A program made the position numbers and the translations under genes. The notes under the pieces are model-generated. The model was not told the DNA's origin. It did no database searches and worked only from the letters and a program-made list of their open reading frames with translations. From CAZFQG01 sp964520785 (GTDB lineage Bacteria; Planctomycetota; Planctomycetia; Pirellulales; Thermoguttaceae), in NCBI GenBank assembly GCA_964520785.1, contig CAZFQG010000004.1, positions 1 to 64,000 of the forward strand: a stretch of DNA of 64,000 nt, given 5' to 3'. Shown piece after piece: positions 46,054 through 55,008 of the stretch (its first letter is position 1; the number at the start of each line of letters is the position of its first letter).

Positions 46054-46185
46054 GGAAAGTGGGTGTAATTCTTTTCGCCTCCGGATTGTGGGTGTGCTAT
46101 TCTTACAACGGTTGGGTACTTTCCCCGGTGCCGGACCTCGCGGTGCCGGGGAGGTTCTCCCTCGGGTGAATGCCGAATGTGCGGT

Positions 46186-46410
46186 TTAATTCGGCGGTAC
46201 CGGGCCTCTCCCCAGCAATCGCGCGGCACGATGTAGTCCGCTCGCACGGAACAACCTTCGGCATGAACCGAGGCTCGCTACGCCGAAGAGAAAGAGCGAA
46301 CCTATCGCCGGCTCCGGAACGGCAACTGGGGTGCCGGCGCCCCAGTGGGCGCGGACGATGTCCAGGTCGCCGCTGTTGACGTTTCGGGTGATCTGGGCCA
46401 AACGGGACAC
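46186..46410 (-). pseudogene. Remnant of a dockerin/PEP-CTERM protein tail
   Basis: Minus-strand frame reading NSGDLDIVRAHWGAG, VAVPEPAIGSLFLFGVASLG and SCRRLFRA. The first part matches the second dockerin-like motif of the proteins at 30 and 1886 (ADLDIVRANWGA), and the rest is a PEP-CTERM signal with its hydrophobic stretch and Arg end. Nothing upstream in this frame resembles the rest of such a protein. No ribosome binding site supports the GTG that opens the frame, and the frame runs ~25 residues past the normal end. A decayed paralogue is the simplest reading. Confidence 0.6.
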
Positions 46411-46636
46411 CGGGGTCCGAGTTGGCGACGACCCGAATCAGATGCTTTGTGATCTTTTCCGGAAGGAGGGTAGGCCCGCGGCGGTCAATGCTCGGCGCGA
46501 ACAAGGGGTGGGAATAGCGGTCTTTTCTTTGAAAGCGGCGCTGAGGCGGGCGCGGGTCTATGGGGTGGACATTGCGCGCCTATTCGTCTAGAATCCGCCT
46601 TTATATCAAATCCGCTCCGAAGAAAGATTTCCAACG

Positions 46637-49006
46637 ATGCGCGACGAACTTGCCGCGAAGTATCTTGATTTGCTTCCATTTGAGCCCTATCCGATGCAGG
46701 AGGAGGCCTTGCTCGCCTGGTTTTCTTCGGATCAGGGAGTACTCGTGTGCGCGCCGACCGGGATGGGGAAAACGCTCATCGCCGAGGCGGCCGTCTTCGA
46801 GGCACTGCACGCGCGGAAACGGGCCTATTATACCACTCCGTTGATCGCGCTGACGGAGCAGAAGTTCCGGGAGTTGCAGGCGAGGGCCGTGTCCTGGGGG
46901 TTCGAGCCGGCGGATATCGGCCTGGTGACCGGGAACCGGCGCGAAAACCCGGAAGCGCGCGTCTTGGTCGTCGTCGCGGAGATTCTGTTCAACCGGCTCC
47001 TGCATCGGGAGGTGTTCGACTTCGCCGACGTCGAATCGGTCGTAATGGATGAGTTCCACGGTTTCAACGACCGTGAACGGGGAATCGTGTGGGAATTCTC
47101 ACTGGCCCTCCTGCCGGAACGGGTGCGGACGCTCCTCCTTTCGGCCACGGTGGGCAACTCGCGCGAGTTCGTCCATTGGCTCCGACGCAACTTCAATCGG
47201 AAGCTGGATCTGGTCGAGAGCGACGAGCGGAAGGTCCCGCTGACGTTTCACTGGGTGGGCGATCGTTTGTTGACCGAACACATCGAGGTGATGGCCTCCG
47301 GCGACGAGGGCGAACGGACCGTTCCGGCGCTGATCTTCTGTTTCAACCGCGAGCAATGTTGGACGGTGGCGGAACAGATCAAGGGGCGAAAGGTAATCAA
47401 ACCGGAACGGCAAAAGGAACTCGACTCCCGGCTGAAGAACTACGATCTCTCGCAGGGGGGCGGTCCGAAGCTCCGTCAGTGTCTCCTCCGCGGCGTCGGC
47501 GTCCATCACGCCGGGGTCTTGCCGAAGTACCGGCGGATCGTCGAGGACCTGTTCCAGGAGAAACTTCTCTCCATCGCCGTTTGCACGGAGACGTTGGCGG
47601 CCGGGATCAACCTCCCGGCGCGCTCGGTCGTATTGCCGACGATCATGAAGGGCCCTGCGGACAAGAAGCGGGTCATCGACGCGAGTACGGCCCACCAGAT
47701 ATTCGGCAGGGCCGGACGTCCGCAATACGACGACCGAGGCCATGTCTTCGTCCTCGCGCACGAAGACGACGTGAAAATCGCCCGTTGGAAGGAGCAATAC
47801 GACCGGATTCCGGAGAATACCAAGGATCCGGGACTCATCAAGGCGAAGAAGCGACTCAAAAAGAAGATGCCCAAACGCCGCGCCGGGGAACCGTACTGGA
47901 ACGAGTCGCAGTTCGAGAAGCTCCGCGCTGCGCCGCCGAGGAAGCTCGAAAGCGCCGGACTTCTCCCCTGGCGGCTTCTCGTGTACGTCTTGCGGGCCTC
48001 GCCGGAGGTGGAGCCGCTGCGAAAACTGGTTTCCAAGCGGCTGATGGATCCCAAGTCGCTCGAAAAGGGACAGGATGCGCTGGACGCGATGCTGCTGACG
48101 CTCTGGCGGGCCGGCTACGTCGAGCTGGAACCGCACCCGCCGAGAAAGGGCATCTGGATCGACGGCGGGGGAGAAGAAGACGACGCATCGCCCGGAGCGG
48201 GGGAAGATCGAGAGGGAGTCCCGGCAGTCGGGGCGGGTATTCTCTCGGAATTGGCGCAACCCAAGGAACAAGCGACCCCGGAGCCGGATTCAGCCGAGCG
48301 GCGCCGCTACAGGGCTTTAATAGCGAAGCCGACGGAAAAGGCGGCCCAATTGTCGATGCTCCGGGGAATTCATCCGCTTTACGGCATCTTCCTGATCAAC
48401 CACCTTGGCGGGGCGGACACGAGCGAACGAATTCAAGCGATGGAAAGCGTTTTGGAACTGCCGTCTTCAATCGGCAAGTTCGTCCGTGTTCCGAACCAGG
48501 ATGAGTTGCCACCCGGCCCGCTCGCCGTGAATCGGCTTGATCCGCTCCTCTTAAGCGCCGGCCTGGCGACGGCGGAGGAACTGACGTACACCCCGCGCGA
48601 CGAGCAGGACCGGCCGCGACGGACATTCGACGAGCCACCTCCACGAGTCCTCACGCTGGCCCAGAAGTTGCGGCTGGTGTTCGACTTTGAATTCCCCACG
48701 GTCCACGACGTTCGGACCAGCAGCGTCTGGGCGGTCGGCGAGGTCCTGCAATACTCCGACTTCAACAAGTACGTAACGGCGAAGGGCCTGCAAAAACAGG
48801 AAGGGATCGTCTTCCGGCACCTCCTGCGGTTCATTCTTCTGGCTAACGAGATGGCCGAAATCCGTCCTCCGGATATGGAGGAGGCGGACTGGAGGATGGA
48901 ACTGGGCGGGATATCCGAACGAATCACGGCGGTCTGCCGACAGGTCGATCCTTCCAGTACGCAAGAGGCTCTGGAACACGCGGCCGCCACGCGCGACGCC
49001 TTGTAA
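46637..49006 (+). CDS. Ski2/Mtr4-like DExH helicase
   Basis: 789-residue ATP-dependent superfamily-2 helicase. Motif I APTGMGKTLIAEA, motif II VVMDEFHGFND (DEFH), motif III LLLSATVGN, then GVGVHHAGVLPKYRR, VCTETLAAGINLPARSVV and motif VI IFGRAGRPQYDD, the Ski2-like set. The C-terminal half (from ~400) is basic and helical with an acidic, low-complexity insertion (GGGEEDDASPGAGEDREG). It probably unwinds RNA or DNA; bacterial members are poorly studied. The ATG follows an AAAGAAAGA stretch. It stands alone, convergent with the FmdB gene. Confidence 0.85.
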   Translation: MRDELAAKYLDLLPFEPYPMQEEALLAWFSSDQGVLVCAPTGMGKTLIAEAAVFEALHARKRAYYTTPLIALTEQKFRELQARAVSWGFEPADIGLVTGNRRENPEARVLVVVAEILFNRLLHREVFDFADVESVVMDEFHGFNDRERGIVWEFSLALLPERVRTLLLSATVGNSREFVHWLRRNFNRKLDLVESDERKVPLTFHWVGDRLLTEHIEVMASGDEGERTVPALIFCFNREQCWTVAEQIKGRKVIKPERQKELDSRLKNYDLSQGGGPKLRQCLLRGVGVHHAGVLPKYRRIVEDLFQEKLLSIAVCTETLAAGINLPARSVVLPTIMKGPADKKRVIDASTAHQIFGRAGRPQYDDRGHVFVLAHEDDVKIARWKEQYDRIPENTKDPGLIKAKKRLKKKMPKRRAGEPYWNESQFEKLRAAPPRKLESAGLLPWRLLVYVLRASPEVEPLRKLVSKRLMDPKSLEKGQDALDAMLLTLWRAGYVELEPHPPRKGIWIDGGGEEDDASPGAGEDREGVPAVGAGILSELAQPKEQATPEPDSAERRRYRALIAKPTEKAAQLSMLRGIHPLYGIFLINHLGGADTSERIQAMESVLELPSSIGKFVRVPNQDELPPGPLAVNRLDPLLLSAGLATAEELTYTPRDEQDRPRRTFDEPPPRVLTLAQKLRLVFDFEFPTVHDVRTSSVWAVGEVLQYSDFNKYVTAKGLQKQEGIVFRHLLRFILLANEMAEIRPPDMEEADWRMELGGISERITAVCRQVDPSSTQEALEHAAATRDAL

Positions 49007-49009
49007 TGG

Positions 49010-49249
49010 CTATTCGAACCCCCCCATACCGGGACACATTCCGGTCGAACAACACCCGCCGGAGGGGCAGGCACCGGAATCCCCCGGCCGGCACGACGAC
49101 GGCGTGCCTCCGGTGTGCGCGGCGGGAATGCTCCACTGCTTTTCGAGGTCTTTGCCACCGCACTCGGGACAGACCGGCGCGTCGTCGCCGCGGATTAGGA
49201 GTTCGAATTGTCTATTGCACTTGGCGCAGATATACTCGTAAATTGGCAT
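49010..49249 (-). CDS. FmdB-type zinc ribbon protein
   Basis: 79 aa. The start MPIYEYICAKCNRQFE with a second Cys pair in PVCPECGGKD gives the CxxC...CxxC zinc ribbon of the FmdB/CxxC_CxxC_SSSS family. The tail is rich in Gly and Cys (SGACPSGGCCSTGMCPGMGG), possibly another metal site. The frame is open further upstream, but the family start is this ATG. Role uncertain; such proteins are often called putative regulators. Confidence 0.8.
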   Translation of the reverse strand: MPIYEYICAKCNRQFELLIRGDDAPVCPECGGKDLEKQWSIPAAHTGGTPSSCRPGDSGACPSGGCCSTGMCPGMGGFE

Positions 49250-49357
49250 CGAGAAGGTCCAATTCGGGATGAAAGGCAAAAACAAGGTTGGCCGTTGCGT
49301 TCTGGTTTCAACCGCCTTGAATCTCCAAATTATACAAACCAAGGAGTTCTCCTCCAA

Positions 49358-50029
49358 ATGGAGTTTCCAGTTCTTTCCCGTGATGCAATCCGCAAGGTAG
49401 ATCGAATCGCAATCGAGAAGTACGGCATTTCCGGCCTTGTCCTGATGGAGAATGCGGGTCGTGGAGTGGCGGATATCATCAGCGCGGAGGGGATTCGCGG
49501 CCCGGTCGCCGTCTGCTGTGGCAAGGGGAACAACGCGGGGGACGGTTTCGTGATCGCCAGACACCTTGAATTGGGGGGACATTCCGTATCCGTGTTATTA
49601 TGGTCCGACCCGGCGGAGTTCCGAGGAGACGCGAGAACGAATTTCGAGATATTGCGGCACACGGACGTCCCAATAGTCCGGGTAACGGAAAACCCAGGTG
49701 AGGCCGAGAGGCTGGTGCAGTCGGCCGACTGGATTGTCGATGCCCTCTTGGGTACTGGAGTCCGGGGGGAACCTCGGCCCCCGCTCGATGCCGCAATCCG
49801 CCTGATAAACGAATCAGGGGGCAAGAAATTCGCGGTTGACGTTCCAAGCGGCCTCGATTGTGATACCGGTGAGGCGGCTTCAATCTGCGCCCGCGCAGAC
49901 ATGACCGGGACGTTCGTTGCCGCCAAGCCGGGGTTTTTCCAAAACGACGGACCCGCGATGGTTGGCCGGATTTACGTCCTGCAAATTGGCACCCCTCGCA
50001 AAATCGTGCAAGAGGTTTCCACGTCGTGA
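49358..50029 (+). CDS. nnrE: NAD(P)H-hydrate epimerase (YjeF N-terminal domain)
   Basis: Interconverts R and S forms of hydrated NAD(P)H in nucleotide repair. 223 aa. IAIEKYGISGLVLMENAGRG, VAVCCGKGNNAGDGFVIARHL, IVDALLGTGVRGEPRPPLDA and FAVDVPSGLDCDTGEA, then TFVAAKPGF, are the family blocks. Only the epimerase domain is present; the NnrD dehydratase domain, often fused, is absent. AAGGAG lies 11 bases before the ATG. Its stop overlaps the GTG start of the pseudouridine synthase gene, so the two are coupled. Confidence 0.9.
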   Translation: MEFPVLSRDAIRKVDRIAIEKYGISGLVLMENAGRGVADIISAEGIRGPVAVCCGKGNNAGDGFVIARHLELGGHSVSVLLWSDPAEFRGDARTNFEILRHTDVPIVRVTENPGEAERLVQSADWIVDALLGTGVRGEPRPPLDAAIRLINESGGKKFAVDVPSGLDCDTGEAASICARADMTGTFVAAKPGFFQNDGPAMVGRIYVLQIGTPRKIVQEVSTS

Positions 50030-50727
50030 CGCCTGTTTTCTCGGACCGCGTCCTCTACGAAGACAACCACTTGCTTGTCTTGAACAAACCGGCAGGAATC
50101 CCTACAATGGGGGTGGCGAAGGGCCGCGAGTCGGTCATCGAAGCGGCGAAACGCTATATTAGAGAACGCTACGATAAACCCGGGGAGGTATTCCTGGGGG
50201 TCGTCAGCCGTTTGGATGCTCCGGTCACCGGCGTTTTGCTTTTCGCCAGAACGTCGAAGGCGGCGAATCGTCTGAACACGCAGTTCCGAGGTCGTGAGGT
50301 GCAGAAGACCTATTGGGCTCTTGTCGAGGGGACGGGACTTCCCGAAACCGGAAGGCTGGAGCACCATTTGGCTCCTGATGCGCGTCACCGGCGGATGTGG
50401 GCCGTTGGTCCTGGGATGGCGGGTGCGAAGGCGGCCGCGTTGGCGTATCGGCGCCTGGAGCGAATTGGAAGATGTTCCCTCGTCGAGATTGTTCTGGAGA
50501 CCGGAAGGAAACACCAAATCCGCGTGCAGTTCGCCGACCGCGGTCATCCGATCGCCGGCGACCGCAAGTACGGCAGCACGCTTACATGGCCGGAAGGGAT
50601 TGGTCTGCATGCACGACGTTTGCGGATCGAGCACCCGGTCCGCCGTGAACCGATGGTTTTCGAGGCTGCTCTTCCGACCGCCTGGCGAGAGTATGGAGTG
50701 ACGATGGTGGATGCCAAGAAGGGTTGA
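50026..50727 (+). CDS. RluA-family pseudouridine synthase
   Basis: 233 aa. It would convert a uridine in rRNA or tRNA to pseudouridine. VLYEDNHLLVLNKPAGIPTM, SRLDAPVTGVLLFARTSKAA (catalytic Asp in R-L-D; the usual H-R-L-D-x-x-T-S-G is altered at both flanks), ETGRKHQIRVQFADRGHPIAGDRKYG and GLHARRLRIEHPV follow the family order. There is no S4 domain. GTG start overlapping the nnrE stop (GTGA). The target uridine cannot be assigned. Confidence 0.88.
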   Translation: MTPVFSDRVLYEDNHLLVLNKPAGIPTMGVAKGRESVIEAAKRYIRERYDKPGEVFLGVVSRLDAPVTGVLLFARTSKAANRLNTQFRGREVQKTYWALVEGTGLPETGRLEHHLAPDARHRRMWAVGPGMAGAKAAALAYRRLERIGRCSLVEIVLETGRKHQIRVQFADRGHPIAGDRKYGSTLTWPEGIGLHARRLRIEHPVRREPMVFEAALPTAWREYGVTMVDAKKG

Positions 50728-50798
50728 AACGGAAGAATACCCGGACAACATTGCCGGACCGGCGGCCGGAACCGGACGGCGCGAGTATTTGACGGTTG

Positions 50799-52148
50799 AT
50801 GGAATCACGAGAACCAGCCACGCAGCGATGTCCCTTGAGCTTCCAGGAATCGGCCCTGGCGAGCGGGCTTTGCGCGGAGCCCCAGCTCGCCGAGGCGCGG
50901 CTGCTGGTCCAGGGATTCCACGGGGGCACGCCCTTGCTGGAAGGCCTGGATCCCGCGTTGGCGGATGCTTGCGTGCGGCTGGGCTTCATCAACGAGTGGC
51001 AGGCACGGCAGCTCCTCGACGGGCAGACGCGGTTCACGCTGGGACCCTACCGGATAACGGGTCCCCTGGGCCAAGGGGGAATGGGGCAGGTCTTCAAGGC
51101 CGTTAGTCTTGAAACGAACGCCGTCGTGGCGGTTAAAGTGCTCCCTCTCGAAAAGACGAATCCGCAGACGGTGGAGAACTTCTCCCGGGAGATCGAGGCA
51201 CAGGCAAAACTGAATCACCCGAACCTCGTCCGAGTGGTCGATTCCGGCTACGACGGTAGCGTGTATTACATGGTGACGGAGTACGTGCCGGGGGCGAATC
51301 TCCGTAAACTGGTCCGGCGCTACGGACCGCTGAGCATGGAAAGCGCGGCCGGAATTCTGCGGCAGACGGCGGCCGGATTGGCGCACGCGCACCGGGAGGG
51401 AATTATTCACCGGGACGTGAAACCGGGAAACGTTCTCGTCGCGCCGGAAGGCATCGCGAAGCTTTCCGATCTGGGTCTTGCTTCACCAATGAAGACGGCG
51501 TCGGAGGACGACCCGCGCTTCGGCCGGGTCGTCGGAACGGCCGATTATCTCTCACCCGACCACATCCGGAACCCGCGGGACCCGCGACCGGCTTGGGACA
51601 TCTACTCGCTGGGATGCACGTTGTATTACGCGGTGACGGCGAAGGTCCCCTTTCCGGGTGGGAGTACTGCGGACAAAGTCCGCGCACACTGCGAGCTATA
51701 TCCCCTGGACCCCAGGCGGCTGAATCCCGAGCTGTCGGCCGAGTTCGTCGATTTGATCGCCCAAATGATGGCGAAGGATCCAGCGAACCGGATAAAGACG
51801 GCCGAGGAGGTGGAGGAGCGGATGGCCCGATGGTCCAGCGAGCCGGCGCCGATCAAGGTGGTGGAAGGCCGCCGCCGGGCGAGTGAGACTTCCGGTCCCA
51901 AGACCGTGGCGCACGGCAAGCCCGGCGCGATGGCGGATACGGTTTCGAATTTTCCCGCGATGGAGTATTGGAGCGATTTCGATGGACTCGGAGCCAATCT
52001 TCCCCCGTTCGGAGAGCCGGAACCGGTCGCGGCGTCGGAATCGGGATGGGAGCCGCGGAAGATCGTGACGGTTCTTGCCGTCGCCACCGGGATTTCGTTT
52101 CTGTTGACGCTCCTCGTCGGCCTGCTCCTGGCGGTCTTGGCGGCATAA
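50799..52148 (+). CDS. Membrane-anchored Ser/Thr protein kinase
   Basis: 449 aa. An N-terminal ~80-residue region (LAEARLLVQGFHGGTPLLEG, typical of planctomycete kinases) precedes the kinase domain: G-loop GPLGQGGMGQVFKA, Lys in AVKVLP, catalytic loop IIHRDVKPGNVLV, SDLGLAS in place of DFG, and activation-segment end DYLSPDHIRNP. A C-terminal transmembrane helix (IVTVLAVATGISFLLTLLVG) ends the protein with no extracellular sensor beyond it. The ATG has no strong ribosome binding site. Signal and substrates unknown. Confidence 0.9.
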   Translation: MESREPATQRCPLSFQESALASGLCAEPQLAEARLLVQGFHGGTPLLEGLDPALADACVRLGFINEWQARQLLDGQTRFTLGPYRITGPLGQGGMGQVFKAVSLETNAVVAVKVLPLEKTNPQTVENFSREIEAQAKLNHPNLVRVVDSGYDGSVYYMVTEYVPGANLRKLVRRYGPLSMESAAGILRQTAAGLAHAHREGIIHRDVKPGNVLVAPEGIAKLSDLGLASPMKTASEDDPRFGRVVGTADYLSPDHIRNPRDPRPAWDIYSLGCTLYYAVTAKVPFPGGSTADKVRAHCELYPLDPRRLNPELSAEFVDLIAQMMAKDPANRIKTAEEVEERMARWSSEPAPIKVVEGRRRASETSGPKTVAHGKPGAMADTVSNFPAMEYWSDFDGLGANLPPFGEPEPVAASESGWEPRKIVTVLAVATGISFLLTLLVGLLLAVLAA

Positions 52149-52266
52149 CGTCTTCCATCCGGCCGGGAAGCGAGGACCAAGCCGACTCGAAGAAATCGAA
52201 AGGATATTGGAGTTCGTCGTTGCCTTTTTTTCGATGTTCGAACGAGTGACCTCCAAGCAGGCAGCC

Positions 52267-52833
52267 CTAGCTTTCCCGCGGAAGCCGCCGCGGGTAGGGT
52301 GCCGCCTCTCTCGCGGGAAGCGGCTGATGGTAGGTTTCGGCCCAGGCCTGTCGCTCGCTCTGCGTCGCATAGTAGCGAAGCCAGATTTCCGGGTTTCCAT
52401 CCGCGCCGGCGCAATCCCAATGCAGGTAGTTTCGTCCCGAATCGATCATCTTCTCCCGCGATGGCAGGATGTCTCTGTAGATGAGGCCGTAGAGTTCCCG
52501 ATCGGAAAGGTGATCGGTGAAGTCGAGAACGATTCTCTTCTCGTACAGCTTGTAGATAACGTCCCACAGAATCTTGTGCAGATCCTCGTCTCGCAACGAG
52601 CCGGGGCGCGGCGGCCGCAACTCGGGATCGAACCAGCGGTAGATCGGAAGGACCGGAGCCTGTTCCCACGCCAGCATCGACGCCAGGAACTCGTTCTCAA
52701 CCGCCAGTGGAAGCTGTTGGATATTGATGCAGCTAATCGATTCGTCATAGAAGGGTTCCAACTCGTTGCGCAACTCGGCGTTACGAATCAACTCCTCAAC
52801 TTCGTCGTAGGGCGGGCGACGAGAATCGACCAT
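52267..52833 (-). CDS. Conserved-looking hypothetical protein
   Basis: 188 aa, soluble, acidic, without signal peptide. It starts MVDSRRPPYDEVEELIRNAE and contains LPLAVENEFLASMLAWEQAPVLPIYRWFDPEL and HKILWDVIYKLYEKRIVLDFTDHLSDRELY, then NYLHWDCAGADGNPEIWLRYY. The protein-like composition and well-defined start support a real gene. No family could be recognised with confidence. Confidence 0.6.
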   Translation of the reverse strand: MVDSRRPPYDEVEELIRNAELRNELEPFYDESISCINIQQLPLAVENEFLASMLAWEQAPVLPIYRWFDPELRPPRPGSLRDEDLHKILWDVIYKLYEKRIVLDFTDHLSDRELYGLIYRDILPSREKMIDSGRNYLHWDCAGADGNPEIWLRYYATQSERQAWAETYHQPLPAREAAPYPRRLPRES

Positions 52834-53165
52834 GGACGGCGAACCTTTGCAGTGGGAAGGACAAGATGCGATGCTTGAGTGACTTGCTCTACGGTTCGAC
52901 TGTACCAACGATCCAACATTTGGTGAAGGTTTTTCCTTAAGGCGAACTCTCCTTTTCCTCTGTTTTTCTTGTCCAAAGTCGCAAAGACCGTTACAACCAG
53001 AATGGTTTACCGGAAGAAGCCCCCTTAACATGCCGAATTTGCCGAAACCGCGCCAACGGAACGGCGTATTGAGCCCACTGGAATCAGGACGCGAAATCCG
53101 CGCCGCGAGGCATCCGAAACCGGCCGGCTTTCACCCACGCGCGAAATCGGATGCAATACCGGGAT
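52834..53165. other. 332-bp gap, nothing recognised
   Basis: It lies between two minus-strand genes. A short open frame with an AAAGGAGAG stretch but no well-placed start is present on the minus strand. No promoter, RNA or repeat could be supported. Confidence 0.4.
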
Positions 53166-53633
53166 TCACTCTTCTTCTTCGCCTTCGCAAATCGCCTTCC
53201 GTTCAATCTCGGCGATTTGCTCCTTGCGTCGCTGATGTCTTCCCCCCTCAAATGGGGTTTTAAGCCAAAGATCGACCATCCGGTCGACGAGGCGCTCTCC
53301 GAGGAGGTCGGCGGAAAGGCAGAGGATGTTCAGGTCGTTGTGCCGACGGCTGAGTTCCGCCGTCAAATCGTCGACGCAGGGAGCGGCGCGGACGCCGGGG
53401 TACTTGTTGGCGACGATACACATTCCGACGCCGGTTCCGCAGATCAGAATTCCGCGGTCCACCTCACCTTGGCTGACCATTTCCGCTACCGGCGCGGCGA
53501 TTAGCGGATAGTCGACCGGCAAATCATCGGCGCTGCCGACGTCAATCACCTCATGGCCCAGTTTCTCCAGTAGCGTGCAGACCTTCGCCTTCAACCCAAA
53601 CGCATGATGGTCACCACCAATCGCGACTCGCAT
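53166..53633 (-). CDS. rpiB: Ribose-5-phosphate isomerase B
   Basis: 155 aa. RpiB/LacAB fold: MRVAIGGDHHAFGLKAKV (first catalytic region), VDYPLIAAPVAEMVSQGEVDRGILICGTGVGMCIVANKYPGVRAA with the active-site Cys and GTGVGM loop, and RRHNDLNILCLSADLLG. It interconverts ribose 5-phosphate and ribulose 5-phosphate. GGGAAAGGA precedes the ATG. It follows the TsaC/phosphatase fusion gene in the same direction, reminiscent of the ywlC-ywlE-ywlF group of Bacillus. The C-terminus has an acidic EGEEEE end. Confidence 0.93.
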   Translation of the reverse strand: MRVAIGGDHHAFGLKAKVCTLLEKLGHEVIDVGSADDLPVDYPLIAAPVAEMVSQGEVDRGILICGTGVGMCIVANKYPGVRAAPCVDDLTAELSRRHNDLNILCLSADLLGERLVDRMVDLWLKTPFEGGRHQRRKEQIAEIERKAICEGEEEE

Positions 53634-53761
53634 GAAGTCCTTTCCCTTTCGCGTGATTCTTAATAATAAACGGTGTAACCCTGAAGACCGGTTCCGCGTT
53701 GGGCCGGCGAGGGAAGATCATTTCGTCGACGGGATCCGCCGCGTTCCAGAGACGAACGCCG

Positions 53762-54883
53762 TCACAATTGTAGCTCATTCAACCGGTCCCGCAGTTCTCG
53801 GTCCAATTGATCGGCGCAGGCCTGGTACTGCTCCACCGTCCCTCCGATCGGGTCGACGACATTCGACCCGTCCCGACACAGCAGCTCGGTCCTCGGCGCC
53901 GCGCTCGGCCAATGAGACAGGATTGCCTGCCGGTGGGACTGGGTCATCGTGTAGATGACGTCCGCGTGCCGGATAAGTTGCTCGGTGACGGGATGAGTCT
54001 CGTGGTCACTCAGATCGAGACCCGCCTTCCGCATCACTTCGACGGCCTCGGCGCTGGCGCGCCCTCCAAGTATGGCGGCGACACCCGCCGACGTGATGGT
54101 AATCCCCCGATCGTCGAGGTTCTCGATCTCAATCCCCAGCCGTTCGGCCATCAGCTTCTGCAACAGTTTTTCCGCCATGGGACTGCGACAGGTGTTGCCG
54201 GTACACACGAAGAGGACCATTAGGCCCGCCAACCGACGCATCGCCTGCTCGGGAACGACCCCGGCTCTGAGAATCTCGTACGAACCGTCCTTGACGCGGA
54301 CGACGGAAGACGCTTGCGCAAAGCGAGAACGACCGGCGTCAAAGACGACGTCGACTTCGTCGCCGAGCGACTCCAGAACCTCCTCCCCGGTGCAGCAGTC
54401 CTCTTGCCCGGTGCGGTTCGCGCTCGACATGACCAACGGCCCCGCCGTCATCTGCATTACGTCCATCAGAAAAGGATAGCCCGGTACGCGAATTCCGATC
54501 GTCTGATGCGGCGCCACGCTCCTTTGCACCATCTGTGGGAGCTGGTGAAAAAGACTGCGGCCTCGGGGTTGATCCAGCACCAGAGTGACCGGACCCGGCC
54601 AACAGCGCCGCGCCAATCGCTGGGCTAGACTGGACATGTTGGGTACGTAGTCCTGGGCCGCCTCGGCCCCGTGTATGGCCAGAGGGAGCGGATGCCCTTC
54701 GCGCCGACCCTTGACCGTGATCAAACGGCCGACGGCCCGCTCGTCCAGAGCACGCGCGGCTAAGCCATAGACGGTCTCCGTCGGAAAGGCGACGAGTTTC
54801 CCCTCCGCTAAGGCCTGAACGGCGAGATGAACTACGTCGCGAATATCGTCGGTGTTCCGCAGGTCGATTATTTGGGGTGCCAT
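53762..54883 (-). CDS. Fusion of TsaC/Sua5-type domain and low-molecular-weight protein phosphatase
   Basis: About 373 aa. Residues ~1-195 form a YrdC/Sua5 domain (GKLVAFPTETVYGLAARALD, KGRREGHPLPLAIH, WPGPVTLVLDQP, GIRVPGYPFLMDVM, GPLVMSSANRTGQ). It makes the threonylcarbamoyl-AMP used for t6A in tRNA. Residues ~220-373 are a low-molecular-weight phosphatase: VLFVCTGNTCRSPMAEKLL with the C-x5-R P-loop, and the acid in VVDPIGGT. The phosphatase may act on phospho-Tyr or, as YwlE in Bacillus, on phospho-Arg. Start ATG 54883 is the family-like one; ATG 54952 is in frame upstream. No stop or start separates the two domains. Confidence 0.88.
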   Translation of the reverse strand: MAPQIIDLRNTDDIRDVVHLAVQALAEGKLVAFPTETVYGLAARALDERAVGRLITVKGRREGHPLPLAIHGAEAAQDYVPNMSSLAQRLARRCWPGPVTLVLDQPRGRSLFHQLPQMVQRSVAPHQTIGIRVPGYPFLMDVMQMTAGPLVMSSANRTGQEDCCTGEEVLESLGDEVDVVFDAGRSRFAQASSVVRVKDGSYEILRAGVVPEQAMRRLAGLMVLFVCTGNTCRSPMAEKLLQKLMAERLGIEIENLDDRGITITSAGVAAILGGRASAEAVEVMRKAGLDLSDHETHPVTEQLIRHADVIYTMTQSHRQAILSHWPSAAPRTELLCRDGSNVVDPIGGTVEQYQACADQLDRELRDRLNELQL

Positions 54884-54983
54884 CGGTTGTGGGGGTCCGG
54901 CCCGGTCGGTCTCATTCGAAGGAATCAGCGAAAATTCCCCCCGCCTTCCCATCAAAGACGTAATCGATTACTATACAGAACTT

Positions 54984-54989
54984 TATAAT
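54984..54989 (+). promoter_or_regulatory. TATAAT upstream of the ABC ATPase gene
   Basis: A perfect -10 hexamer 19 bases before the start codon, which would give a very short leader; no good -35 was found. Confidence 0.3.
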
Positions 54990-55008
54990 CCGCAGTCAAG
55001 GCCCGCAC

